64,000 bases of DNA from Microbispora rosea subsp. aerata (GTDB lineage Bacteria; Actinomycetota; Actinomycetes; Streptosporangiales; Streptosporangiaceae). The notes under the pieces were generated by a model. The model saw nothing but the letters and a program-made list of their open reading frames with translations, was not told the origin of the DNA and made no database searches. The DNA lies in contig NZ_BMPY01000011.1 in NCBI RefSeq assembly GCF_014647835.1, positions 1-64,000 on the forward strand, given 5' to 3'. Of this stretch, positions 42,383 to 50,953 are shown piece by piece. The translations under genes were made by a program, and so were the position numbers. The stretch's first letter is position 1, and every line of letters begins with the position of its first letter.

Positions 42383-43888
42383 TCAGGAGGCGGCGTCGAT
42401 GGCGTCCTTCGCGCCGGGCTCGGCGCCGTTGACGCCGGCGCCGTCCTTCGCGGCCGGGGCGCCGCCCGCCAGCAGGGAGCGGGCCAGGCCGAGACCGGCG
42501 CCGCCGAGCGTCAGCGCCTTGGCCAGCATCTCCTCGATGCCCTGAGCGCCGTTGAGCACCACCATGTGGTCGACGTTGCCGAACGCCTTGGAGCCGGCCT
42601 CGACGATCTGCGGCCAGTTCTCCGCGAGCTGCTGGGCGATGACGGCCTCCTGGTTCTCGCGCAGCGCCTCGGAACGGGCCCTGATCGCCTCGGCCTCCGC
42701 CAGACCCTTGGCCTTCGCGGCCTCGGCCTCCGCCAGGCCCTTCGCCTTGGCCGCCTCTGCCTCGGCCAGACCCTTGGCCTTGGCGGCCTCGGCCTCACCG
42801 AGACCGGTCGCCTTGGTCGCCGCCGCGGCGGCCTCGCCGCGCAGCCGCACCGCCTCCGCCTCGGCCGCCGCCTGCTGCTTGACCTGGGACGCCTGGGCCG
42901 CGGCGCGCAGCTCGGTCTCCTTGGCCTCCGCCTCGGCCTGGGCGATGCGCGCGTCGCGCTCGGCCTGGGACAGCGTGACGGTCTCGTACGCCTTGGCGTC
43001 GGCGGGCTTGCGCACCTGAGACTGGAGCCGCTGCTCGGCGAGCTGGGCCTCCAGCTCCGCGGCCCTGGTCTCCTGGACGACGACCTCCTGGCGCGCGGTG
43101 GCCTCCGACAGCGGGCCGGCCATCCGGGCCTTGGCCGCCGCCTGGTCCACCTCCGCCTGGTAGCCGGCCTGCTGGATCTGCGAGTCGCGGACGGCGGCGG
43201 CCTTCTTGGCGGCGGCGATCTGCTCGGCCTCGGTGGCCTCCTGGTCGCGCTGCGCCTCGGCGATGCGCGCGGCGGCGGCGATCTTCGCGGCGTGCGGCTT
43301 GCCGAGGTTGTTGATGTAGCCGGTCTCGTCCTCGATCTCCTGGATCTGCAGCGAGTCGACCACCAGGCCGAGCTTGCTCATCTCGTCGGCCGCGGAGCTG
43401 CGGGTCTCGCTGGTGAGCCGCTCACGGTTCAAGATGAGATCCTCGACGGTCAGGTTGCCGATGATCGAACGCAGGTGACCGGTGAACAGCTCGTGGATGG
43501 CGCCGTTCATCGAGTCCTGCTGGTCGAGGAAGCGCCGGGCGGCGTTGGCGATGCTGGTGAAGTCGTCGCCCACCTTGTAGATGACCACGCCGCGCACCTG
43601 GACCGGGATGCCCTGCTGGGTCACGCAGTTGACCTGCAGGTTCGCGGCCCGGCTGTCGAGCCGCAGCCGCCGGGCGGTCTGGAAGCCGGGCAGCACGGCG
43701 GTGCCCTTGCCCGTCACGATCTTGAAGCCGAGGCTGTCGGCCAGCTCGTTCTTGGTGTGCGCGCCGAGACCCGAGATGATGAGCGCCTCGTTGGGCTCGG
43801 CCACGCGCCAGATTGCTTTGAACAGAAGGATGAGGACGATGAGGGCGACAACGGCCACACCGCCCACGACCAGGATCTCCGGGGACAT
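42383..43888 (-). CDS. Flotillin-like SPFH protein
   Basis: The 501-residue protein has one N-terminal membrane helix (about 6-26), an SPFH/band-7 domain (about 30-190) and a long Ala/Glu-rich coiled-coil to about 410. Flotillins form oligomers in ordered membrane domains and help other membrane proteins cluster. Residues 362-405 are four tandem 11-residue repeats of the type GLAEAEAAKAK. The C-terminus is Gly/Ala-rich. It starts 39 nt after the NfeD-like gene, which is a common flotillin partner. Confidence 0.93.
   Translation of the reverse strand: MSPEILVVGGVAVVALIVLILLFKAIWRVAEPNEALIISGLGAHTKNELADSLGFKIVTGKGTAVLPGFQTARRLRLDSRAANLQVNCVTQQGIPVQVRGVVIYKVGDDFTSIANAARRFLDQQDSMNGAIHELFTGHLRSIIGNLTVEDLILNRERLTSETRSSAADEMSKLGLVVDSLQIQEIEDETGYINNLGKPHAAKIAAAARIAEAQRDQEATEAEQIAAAKKAAAVRDSQIQQAGYQAEVDQAAAKARMAGPLSEATARQEVVVQETRAAELEAQLAEQRLQSQVRKPADAKAYETVTLSQAERDARIAQAEAEAKETELRAAAQASQVKQQAAAEAEAVRLRGEAAAAATKATGLGEAEAAKAKGLAEAEAAKAKGLAEAEAAKAKGLAEAEAIRARSEALRENQEAVIAQQLAENWPQIVEAGSKAFGNVDHMVVLNGAQGIEEMLAKALTLGGAGLGLARSLLAGGAPAAKDGAGVNGAEPGAKDAIDAAS
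42674..42805 (-). repeat. 33-bp in-frame tandem repeat in the flotillin gene
   Basis: Four consecutive 33-bp units encode the 11-residue heptad-like repeat GLAEAEAAKAK. The outer copies have drifted (GLGEAE and EAIRAR). Confidence 0.85.
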
Positions 43889-43927
43889 AGGAGCCTCCCT
43901 GTAGTGGGGGGATAAGGAGGAAGCGAG

Positions 43928-44194
43928 TCAGACGACCGCGCGAGCGACGTAAACGGTGCGCGGGGGCGAATACTCCACGACGACGACGATCGACCCCACC
44001 GGGATCTCCTCGTCCGGGACGCTCGGATAGGCGTAGAACGCCTCGACACCCCCGCGGATGGGCACCATCACCTCGCCGACAAGACCCGGGCCTATCCGGC
44101 CCGTGACCCTGCCCTGTCTGCCGACCACCCGCGTCACCCCGTCGTTTTCACCGCTCCTGGCTGCACCGGGAACCCGCACGTTACCCCGTATCAC
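43928..44194 (-). CDS. NfeD-like C-terminal (OB-fold) protein
   Basis: The 88-residue product is a short beta-rich protein; residues about 20-86 (GRQGRVTGRIGPGLVGEVMVP, then IPVGSIVVVVEY) fit the soluble OB-fold of NfeD. There is no membrane helix or protease domain. NfeD and flotillin genes are usually paired, and NfeD-type proteins help flotillin assembly. The true start could be the GTG about 20 codons in (44137). It directly precedes the flotillin gene in one operon. Confidence 0.8.
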   Translation of the reverse strand: MIRGNVRVPGAARSGENDGVTRVVGRQGRVTGRIGPGLVGEVMVPIRGGVEAFYAYPSVPDEEIPVGSIVVVVEYSPPRTVYVARAVV

Positions 44195-44300
44195 CGTGCC
44201 GTGACAGAGCCGTTTTTACACCCTGCCCCGCCGGCCGCGCGGTTCGCCCTACTCTGCACCATCACTCGGCAGAACGGCAGAGTCGCCCGGGAAGTTCCGA

Positions 44301-45338
44301 TCACGTCGCGGCGGGCTCCCGCTTCCCCGGGCGGCGGAGTCTGGTGAAGGCCCAGGAGACGTCGGGCTCCACCGCCCATCGGAACGCCCTGCGGACCGGT
44401 GACGTGCAGAGCAGAGCCGCGAGGGCCGCGCCGAGGACCGCCATCGCCGCCACGCCGAGCGGGTTCACGAGGGCGTCGTGGAAACGTTCCACGACCTTCA
44501 CGACGAACCCGTGCAGCAGATACGCGTACATCGTGGCCGCGCCCAGGCCGGTGAACCAGGTGCGGCGGGCCGGGGTGACCGCGAGGAACGCCGCCACCAG
44601 CAGGGCGCCCACCGCCAGCAGCGCGAGCCGGATCAGCGTGCCGGTCAGGTCGTCCACGCCGATCTGGTGGTTGGAGTGGCGCCAGCGGATCCACTCCGTC
44701 GGCACGAGCGTGTGCACCGCGAACGCGCCGGCGAGCGCCGCCGCCAGTACGGCTCCGCCCGCGATCTTCGCCCGGCGGCCGCGCAGGAGGTCGAGGTGCT
44801 CCGGCGTGAGCATGAGGCCGAGCACGTAGAACGGCAGCAGGCCGAGCGTCCGGTTCATCGACAACTCGTCGGGCAGGGCGCTGGTGCCCGACAGCAGGCA
44901 CAGCCCGACCGCGATCACCAGGGGATGGCGCAACTGCTGCCATACCGGTGTGGACAGCCGCCACAGGAACAGCGACATCAGGAACCAGGTCAGGTAGTAC
45001 GGGTCGAGCAGGCTGATCTCGAGCTTGCCGTACAGGACAAAGCGCGGCAGCGAATAGGCCAGCTCGAAGATGACGTACGGCACCGCGAGACCACTGATGA
45101 GCTTGCGCGCCTTACCAGCAGAAAAGGTGAAATTTCGGGACAAATAGCCGCTGACGACGATGAAGAGCGGCATATGAAAGAGGTAGACGAAGAAGTAGAG
45201 CGCGTGCGCCGCCGCGACGTCCCGCAGGTCCTCGACGAGATGCCCGGAAACGACGAGCACGATGGCCAGGAACTTGGCGTTGTCCAGCAGCGGATCGCGG
45301 GCGGCCGTACCGGACGTTGAAGGGGCGGAAGCGGTCAC
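44301..45338 (-). CDS. Membrane acyltransferase (acyltransferase family 3)
   Basis: The 345-residue protein has about ten membrane helices. The N-terminal DNAKFLAIVLVVSGHLVEDL matches the acyltransferase-3 catalytic region and the following FHMPLFIVVSGYLS is typical of the OatA/WecH-like group. It should transfer acyl groups to an exported sugar or peptidoglycan unit. It is the second such gene in the window; the two are not closely similar. It is followed by the NfeD-flotillin operon on the same strand, 106 bp away. Confidence 0.87.
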   Translation of the reverse strand: MTASAPSTSGTAARDPLLDNAKFLAIVLVVSGHLVEDLRDVAAAHALYFFVYLFHMPLFIVVSGYLSRNFTFSAGKARKLISGLAVPYVIFELAYSLPRFVLYGKLEISLLDPYYLTWFLMSLFLWRLSTPVWQQLRHPLVIAVGLCLLSGTSALPDELSMNRTLGLLPFYVLGLMLTPEHLDLLRGRRAKIAGGAVLAAALAGAFAVHTLVPTEWIRWRHSNHQIGVDDLTGTLIRLALLAVGALLVAAFLAVTPARRTWFTGLGAATMYAYLLHGFVVKVVERFHDALVNPLGVAAMAVLGAALAALLCTSPVRRAFRWAVEPDVSWAFTRLRRPGKREPAAT

Positions 45339-45829
45339 GGCCGGACGTTAGTCACCCGTCCATGACCGTCGGCGCAACCACGGGCGAACAATCCCCGAAC
45401 TCTCGACCCCGGCGCTTGAGAGGTCTGGGCCGGACCACGACCGTGCCCGCCGCTCGCCGCGCGCGCTCCCGCCCCAAACACACCGCCGCCCTGACGCAAA
45501 CCCCGCAGGCGCACCCCTGGACCACGCGTGTTGCAACGATCCACGGCCCGGCGCTTGGGAGGTTCGAGCCGGACTACGACCGTGCCCGCCGCTCGCCGCG
45601 CGCGCTCCATCCCCCGGCACAGGCGCGCCGCTCGTCTGCACACGTTGCCGCGCTCAGCGGGCGCGCTGCTTGTCGCGCGCGCTCCCGGCCCCCGGGCGTA
45701 CCGCCGCCCGAGCGGAGCACCCCGCAGGCGCACCCCGGGCCGCGCGGTTCCGCCGTGCTCCCAAGATCCACGGCCTCCGGCGCACCGCGCCGCCCGGACG
45801 GGAAGACGTCTGCGGGCCGGGCTCCGGGG
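45339..45829. other. Gene-free region with long direct repeats
   Basis: The 491 bp between two leftward genes hold a pair of direct repeats (see 45410-45790). Every frame is Arg/Pro/Ala-rich and without a plausible start, so I do not call a gene. Confidence 0.55.
45410..45790 (+). repeat. Pair of imperfect direct repeats
   Basis: A 60-bp block at 45410-45469 recurs at 45549-45608 with only about five changes (both end GCCGCTCGCCGCGCGCGCTCC). A second matching block, CCCCGCAGGCGCACCCC, follows each copy at about 45503 and 45721, and ATCCACGGCC follows in both. The second copy is longer by insertion of unrelated sequence. Confidence 0.75.
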
Positions 45830-46642
45830 TCAGCCGGACAGGCCGGTGGCGGCGAGGCTCGCGTCCCAGAGGGCGGCGGCGAGCTTGGGGTCGGACATCC
45901 TCGCCGGCACCGACGCGGGAGCGTTCTTGGCGAAGAAACGGCCGGGGTAGTTGACGCCGTCGGGGTGGGTGGCGAGGTGGACGATCCGCTCCGCCCCGGC
46001 CTCCGGCGGCTCGCTCAGGCCGGGCAGGAACAACGCCAGCTTCATGAAGAACGTGCCCTCCGCGAACCCGGTCCTGAGCACACCGGGGTGCAGGCACGTG
46101 GCGGCCAGGCCGCGCTCGGCGAGCGACACGGTGAACAGCGCGTTGGCCTGCTTGGTGTCGCCGTACTGCAGCCAGCCGTTCCAGCGCCGCCGCTCCCTGG
46201 ACAGGTCGGCGGGGTCGAGGCGGCCCGTCTTCCCGGCCCGGGACGAGGTGGTGACGACCCGGGCGGACGACGCCGCGAGCCGGTCGAAGAGGAGGTTCGT
46301 CAGCAGGAACGGCGCGAGGTGGTTGACCTGCATCATCCACTCGTGGCCGTCCGCGGTGATCCGGCGGTCGGGCGTCATCACCCCGGCGTTGTTGATCAGG
46401 ACGTCGATGCGCTCGTACCGTCCCAGCAGCTCGGATGCCAGGCGGCGCACCTGGTCGAGGGAGGAGAAGTCGGCGACGAACGTGTCCGGACGGCGGCCGC
46501 CGGCCTGCTCGGCGCGGTCCGCGACGGCCCGCAGCTTCTCCGGCGTACGTCCGACGAGCACGATTTGATGACCTCGCCGAGCGAGATCAAGGGCAGAAGC
46601 TGCGCCGATCCCGGCACCAGCCCCAGTGATCACGGTAATCAT
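45830..46642 (-). CDS. Short-chain dehydrogenase/reductase
   Basis: The 270-residue enzyme has the cofactor loop TGAGAGIG near the N-terminus, NNAG in the middle and the catalytic YxxxK as YGDTK. It belongs to the retinol-dehydrogenase-like or WW-domain-oxidoreductase-like SDR group that acts on lipophilic alcohols or ketones. The ATG at 46642 has a GGGAGG site; longer versions read into the divergent promoter region. It is divergent from the conservon, 110 bp away. Confidence 0.88.
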   Translation of the reverse strand: MITVITGAGAGIGAASALDLARRGHQIVLVGRTPEKLRAVADRAEQAGGRRPDTFVADFSSLDQVRRLASELLGRYERIDVLINNAGVMTPDRRITADGHEWMMQVNHLAPFLLTNLLFDRLAASSARVVTTSSRAGKTGRLDPADLSRERRRWNGWLQYGDTKQANALFTVSLAERGLAATCLHPGVLRTGFAEGTFFMKLALFLPGLSEPPEAGAERIVHLATHPDGVNYPGRFFAKNAPASVPARMSDPKLAAALWDASLAATGLSG

Positions 46643-46752
46643 CCAAACCTCCCACTGCGCCAGAACTGTATCGGTGCTAGCCTTCTGTGCGATCTTCCGG
46701 AGGTGCATTCCCCCATAAATGCGGCGCGAGCCTCCATCAAGCAGGAGTGGCC

Positions 46753-49464
46753 ATGGGTTCGAGAAACCGGTCGATTCGGTTCAAGATCTTCTTGCTGCTG
46801 CTCCTGCCCCTGCTGATGCTGAGCGCTATGTGGGGATTTGCCCTAAAGCTCACGGTTGGCGACGGCCTCGTTCTTCTTCGCGCCAAGACGCTGTACGACA
46901 CCATCGGGGTAACCTCCACCGACCTCGGCATCCAGATCCAGACCGAGCGCGCGCTGACCGCCGGCGTGCTCAGCAGCGGTCAGACGACCTCCGCCGCGCT
47001 CACCGCTCAGCAGGCCAAGACCACCGCGTCGGCGGACAAGTTCAAGAAGACGGCCAACGACGAGGCCACCCGCGACGTCATGAGCGACGAGCTCGTGGCG
47101 CCTTTGCAAGCCCTGCTGTCCTCCCTCGATCGCCTGCCTTCGATCAGGGAGGCCGTCTCGCTCGGCAAGGCGGACCGGCTGACCGCGATCACCTCCTACA
47201 ACGCGATCATGGACAACCTGTTCGCGCTGTACGAGCGGCTCGTCTCGGTGCCCGACCTGACGATCTTCCAGCAGGCCAGCGCCATGCAGGGGATGGGCAA
47301 CGCGCACGAGATGATCACTCGTGAGGACGCCCTCGTCCGCGGCGCGCTCGCCAGCGGCGTGATGACGGGCGCGGAGCAGAACGCCTTCAGCGAGTGGGTC
47401 GCGACCCGGCGGTTCCTCTACGCCAAGAACCGGCAGATCCTCAGTGGCGAGATGCGGGCCTCGTACGAGCAGGTGCTCGCCTCGTCGGTGTTCGAGCGGT
47501 TCACCGCCCTGGAGAACGAGATCGTCAACCAGGTGCGCTCGGGCGGGCCGCTTCCGGCGAACGCCGAGAAGTGGTCGGCGACCGTCGACCAGCTCATCGT
47601 GCGGCTCGACTCGGCCCGGGTGAAGGCCTCGGACGCGCTCAACGGCTCGGCCACCTCGGTCGCCACCGCGATCATGCTCCGCATCCTGATCGCCGGCGGC
47701 CTCGGCCTTGTGGTCATCATCGCCACGATCATCTTCTCCGTCCGGTTCGGCCGCCGCCTCGCCGGCGACCTCGCCGGGCTGCGCGACGCCGCGCTCGAAC
47801 TCGCCGACGTACGGCTGCCGCAGGTCGTCGAGAAGCTGCGGCGGGGCGAGGACGTGGACGTCGAGACCGAGGCGCCCCCGATCAGGGCGACCGGGTCTCA
47901 CGAGGTCAGGGACGTCGCGCAGGCGTTCAGCTCCGTCCAGCGCACGGCCGTGGAGGCCGCCGTCGGCCAGGCCGCCCTCCGTCACGGGGTCAACCAGGTC
48001 TTCCTCAACCTGGCCCGCCGCAAGCAGACCCTGCTGCATCGCCAGCTCACGCTGCTCGACGCGATGCAGCGCCGCGTGGAGGAGCCGGAGATCCTGGAGG
48101 ACCTGTTCCGGCTCGACCACCTGACCACCCGCATGCGCCGCCACGCGGAGAGCCTGATCATCCTGTCCGGCTCCGCGCCCGGACGGTCGTGGCGCAAGCC
48201 GGTGCCGCTCATCGACGTGGTGCGCGCGGCGATCTCCGAGGTCGAGGACTACACGCGCGTCTCGATGTCGCCCATGCCGGAGGCCGCCATCGCCGGCGCG
48301 ACCGTGGCCGACGTGGTGCACCTGATCGCCGAGCTGCTGGAGAACGCCACGATCTTCTCGCCCCCGCAGACGAAGGTGGCGGTGCGCGCGGAGATCGTCG
48401 CCAACGGGCTCGCGGTGGAGATCGAGGACCGCGGCCTCGGCATGACGCCCGAGGAGTACGCCTTGGTCAACGCCAGGCTGGCCGACCCGCCGGAGTTCGA
48501 CCTGGCGGACAGCGACCGGCTCGGGCTCTTCGTCGTCGGCCAGCTCGCCGCCCGGCACGAGATCGGCGTGGTCCTGCGGGGCTCGCCGTACGGCGGCACG
48601 ACCGCGATCGTGCTCATCCCCAGGGCCCTGATGGTGGAGGAAGGCTCGCCCGCGGCGCTCGCCGGCGGGGGCGAGCGGCGCGGCCTGCACGCCAAGCCCG
48701 CGCTGGCCGCCGGCGGGAACGACACCGACATCTCGCTCGGCGACTCGCTCCAGGCCGACCTCAGGGTGGGCCGCCGGACCGCCGCCGGGGCTCCGCGCGA
48801 GCCCCGCACGATCGCCGGAGAGGTCGCCAGGGACGTGCCCGCGGACGCTTCCGCGGACGTCTCCGGCGGCGTCTCGGGGGATGTCCCGGAAAAGCCGGAG
48901 AAGACGGAGGACTCGCGGGAGCGTACGGCGGCGCCCGAGCCGTCCCCGTTCTTCACGCCCGCCGCCCAGCGGACCGAGGCCGTGCCCTCCGCCGCCCGCG
49001 ACGACCTGTCCGCACGGCCCGCCGACCCCGAGGTCGAAAGTCCTCGCCCGGCCGCCGCGCGACCCGTCTCCCCCTCCCCCGAGCCGGCTCCCGAGCCCGC
49101 TCCTGAGCTCGCCCCCGAGCCGGCCGCCGCCGCCGCGGGGGTCGCGTCCAACGGCCTGGCGCAGCGGACGAGCGCAAGACGGGCCGCCTCCGTCACCAAC
49201 GGCACCTACCGCGGCCTGCCGCGCCGGGTCCGCCAGGCCAGCATCGCCCCGCAGCTTCGCGCCCAGTCCCAGCAGGCGCAGCCTCCGCAGCGGCCGCCGC
49301 TGTCCGCCCCGGTGATGGAGGAACGGTCGCCCGAGGAGGCCAGGGCGATGTTCAGCGCCTTCCAGCGCGGCGCGCTGCGGGGCCGGGAGGACTCCGATCA
49401 GCCGGGTGGTGCCGCCCCCGGCGACTACGCACACAACACGCACGGCGAGAAGGGTGACGAATGA
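46753..49464 (+). CDS. Conservon sensor kinase-like protein (CvnA type) with NIT domain
   Basis: The 903-residue protein has a membrane helix (about 10-32), an extracellular nitrate/nitrite-sensing type (NIT) domain to about 290, a second helix (about 300-325), a HAMP-like linker and an HATPase domain around 515-625 (AELLENATIFSPP, DRGLGMTPEEY). The last 270 residues are disordered and Pro/Ala/Glu-rich. It is the first gene of a four-gene conservon, which is thought to act as a prokaryotic analogue of receptor/G-protein signalling. AGGAG lies 5 nt before the ATG. Its stop overlaps cvnB. Confidence 0.93.
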   Translation: MGSRNRSIRFKIFLLLLLPLLMLSAMWGFALKLTVGDGLVLLRAKTLYDTIGVTSTDLGIQIQTERALTAGVLSSGQTTSAALTAQQAKTTASADKFKKTANDEATRDVMSDELVAPLQALLSSLDRLPSIREAVSLGKADRLTAITSYNAIMDNLFALYERLVSVPDLTIFQQASAMQGMGNAHEMITREDALVRGALASGVMTGAEQNAFSEWVATRRFLYAKNRQILSGEMRASYEQVLASSVFERFTALENEIVNQVRSGGPLPANAEKWSATVDQLIVRLDSARVKASDALNGSATSVATAIMLRILIAGGLGLVVIIATIIFSVRFGRRLAGDLAGLRDAALELADVRLPQVVEKLRRGEDVDVETEAPPIRATGSHEVRDVAQAFSSVQRTAVEAAVGQAALRHGVNQVFLNLARRKQTLLHRQLTLLDAMQRRVEEPEILEDLFRLDHLTTRMRRHAESLIILSGSAPGRSWRKPVPLIDVVRAAISEVEDYTRVSMSPMPEAAIAGATVADVVHLIAELLENATIFSPPQTKVAVRAEIVANGLAVEIEDRGLGMTPEEYALVNARLADPPEFDLADSDRLGLFVVGQLAARHEIGVVLRGSPYGGTTAIVLIPRALMVEEGSPAALAGGGERRGLHAKPALAAGGNDTDISLGDSLQADLRVGRRTAAGAPREPRTIAGEVARDVPADASADVSGGVSGDVPEKPEKTEDSRERTAAPEPSPFFTPAAQRTEAVPSAARDDLSARPADPEVESPRPAAARPVSPSPEPAPEPAPELAPEPAAAAAGVASNGLAQRTSARRAASVTNGTYRGLPRRVRQASIAPQLRAQSQQAQPPQRPPLSAPVMEERSPEEARAMFSAFQRGALRGREDSDQPGGAAPGDYAHNTHGEKGDE

Positions 49465-49868
49465 CCGGCAAAGCGACGTCGACCGGCGAACTGAACTGGC
49501 TGCTCGACGATCTCATCAGCAGGGTCGCCGCCGTCCGCCAGGCGGTGATCCTCTCCACCGACGGTCTCGTCGTTGGAGCCTCCCAAGGGCTGAGCCGGGA
49601 GGACGCGGAGCACCTGTCCGCGGTCGCGGCCGGGTTCCAGAGCCTGGCGCGCGGCGCGGGGCGGCACTTCGGCGGCGGCGAGGTCAGGCAGACCATCGTG
49701 GAGATGGAGGCCGCGTTCCTGTTCGTCACCGCCGCGGGCCAGGGCACCTGTCTCGCCGTCCTGGCCGCCTCCGACGCCGACGTGGGCCACATCGCGTACG
49801 AGATGGCGATGCTCGTCAAGCGGGTGGGGCAGCACATCTCCACCAACCCGCGCCGGATCGCCCCATGA
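49461..49868 (+). CDS. Conservon roadblock/LC7 protein (CvnB type)
   Basis: The 135-residue protein is a single roadblock/LC7 domain (LNWLLDDLISRVAAVRQAVILSTDGLVVG). In conservons it interacts with both the kinase and the GTPase and may act as a GTPase regulator. It starts with an ATGA overlap of the kinase stop, so it is translationally coupled. Confidence 0.94.
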   Translation: MTGKATSTGELNWLLDDLISRVAAVRQAVILSTDGLVVGASQGLSREDAEHLSAVAAGFQSLARGAGRHFGGGEVRQTIVEMEAAFLFVTAAGQGTCLAVLAASDADVGHIAYEMAMLVKRVGQHISTNPRRIAP

Positions 49869-49881
49869 GATTGGTGGCCAC

Positions 49882-50247
49882 ATGACGGGACCCCAGTGGA
49901 TGGACGAGGAGGCCGGGCCGCTGGTCCGGCCGTACGCGCTGACGGGGGGCCGGGCACGGCACTCCGGAGCCAAGCTCGACCTGATCACCATGGTGACCAC
50001 CTCGGGCTCACCACAGGACGTTCCCGACATGGGCCCCGAGCAGCGGCGGATCCTCGAAATCGCGCGACGCGGCGCGTCGGTGGCGGACATCGCGTCCGAA
50101 CTCGACCTGCCGCTGGGCGTGGTCCGCGTCCTGATCGGGGATCTGCACGACCTCGGGCTCGTCAGCGTACGAGCACCGGGCAAGGTGGCGCCGCTGCCAA
50201 GCGAGCGCATTCTCAAGGAAGTGATCAATGGCCTTCGCGCCCTCTGA
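49882..50247 (+). CDS. Conservon DUF742 protein (CvnC type)
   Basis: The 121-residue protein has the DUF742 pattern: an N-terminal segment with GPLVRPYALTGGR and a winged-helix-like C-terminal half (RRILEIARRGASVADIASELDLPLGVVRVLIGDL). Its role in the conservon is not settled; a DNA-binding or scaffolding role is possible. It overlaps the GTPase gene by 20 bp. Confidence 0.94.
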   Translation: MTGPQWMDEEAGPLVRPYALTGGRARHSGAKLDLITMVTTSGSPQDVPDMGPEQRRILEIARRGASVADIASELDLPLGVVRVLIGDLHDLGLVSVRAPGKVAPLPSERILKEVINGLRAL

Positions 50248-50803
50248 GGAGCCGGTCGCCCTCAAGATATTGGTGGCCGGCGGCTTCGGCGTCGGCAAGA
50301 CCACGCTGGTCGGCGCGATCAGCGAGATTCGCCCCCTGCGCACCGAAGAAGTGCTGTCCGACCGCGGCGTCGGCGTCGACGACACCGACGGCGTGGAAGG
50401 AAAGACGACCACGACCGTGGCCATGGACTTCGGCCGCATCACCATCAGGGAAGGGCTCGTGGTCTACCTGTTCGGCACTCCCGGACAGGAGCGCTTCTGG
50501 TTCATGTGGGACGAGCTGAGCTACGGAGCCCTCGGGGCGGTCGTGCTCGCCGACACCCGCAGGCTGACCGACTGCTTCCCGTCGATCGACTACTTCGAGC
50601 AGCGCGGCACGCCGTTCATCGTGGCCGTGAACTGTTTCGACGGCGCCGAGCGGCACGAGCCCGAGGACGTGCGGATCGCCCTCGACCTCGATCCCGACGT
50701 CCCCGTCCTGCTCTGCGACGTACGGCGCCGCGCCTCGGCCAAGGTCGTGCTCGTCACGCTCGTGGAGCACGCGCTGAAGATGCTGACGGCCGCCCAGCGG
50801 TAG
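50228..50803 (+). CDS. Conservon small GTPase (CvnD type)
   Basis: The 191-residue GTP-binding protein has a P-loop at 17-26 (AGGFGVGKTT), a G3 motif in FGTPGQERF and an N-C-F-D motif in place of NKxD. It completes the conservon and is presumably the switch of the complex on the membrane inner face. No conservon-linked P450 gene follows. A very long hairpin ends the operon. Confidence 0.95.
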   Translation: MAFAPSEEPVALKILVAGGFGVGKTTLVGAISEIRPLRTEEVLSDRGVGVDDTDGVEGKTTTTVAMDFGRITIREGLVVYLFGTPGQERFWFMWDELSYGALGAVVLADTRRLTDCFPSIDYFEQRGTPFIVAVNCFDGAERHEPEDVRIALDLDPDVPVLLCDVRRRASAKVVLVTLVEHALKMLTAAQR

Positions 50804-50811
50804 CGCCGGGC

Positions 50812-50884
50812 GCACGTAGGCGGGCGGCCTCATTGACCGGCGCGCGGTTCCGCCGGCGTCAGAGTGACGCGCCCGCCTACGTGC
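50812..50884. terminator. Long nested hairpin, bidirectional terminator of the conservon and LysR gene
   Basis: Perfect 15-bp outer arms GCACGTAGGCGGGCG and CGCCCGCCTACGTGC are 43 nt apart and enclose an inner stem, CCGGCG and CGCCGG. It lies between convergent genes. Confidence 0.8.
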
Positions 50885-50953
50885 CCGTCCGGGCCTGAAG
50901 CGACGCCGGGCGCCGGTCGGCGCCCCGGATCCGCCGCGCTCGCGAACGGACTT

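Noticed and set aside
45335-46816. Long open frames across the 45.4-kb repeat region.
   Set aside because: Extreme Arg/Pro/Ala content, no start with a ribosome site, and repeats in different frames point to non-coding sequence.
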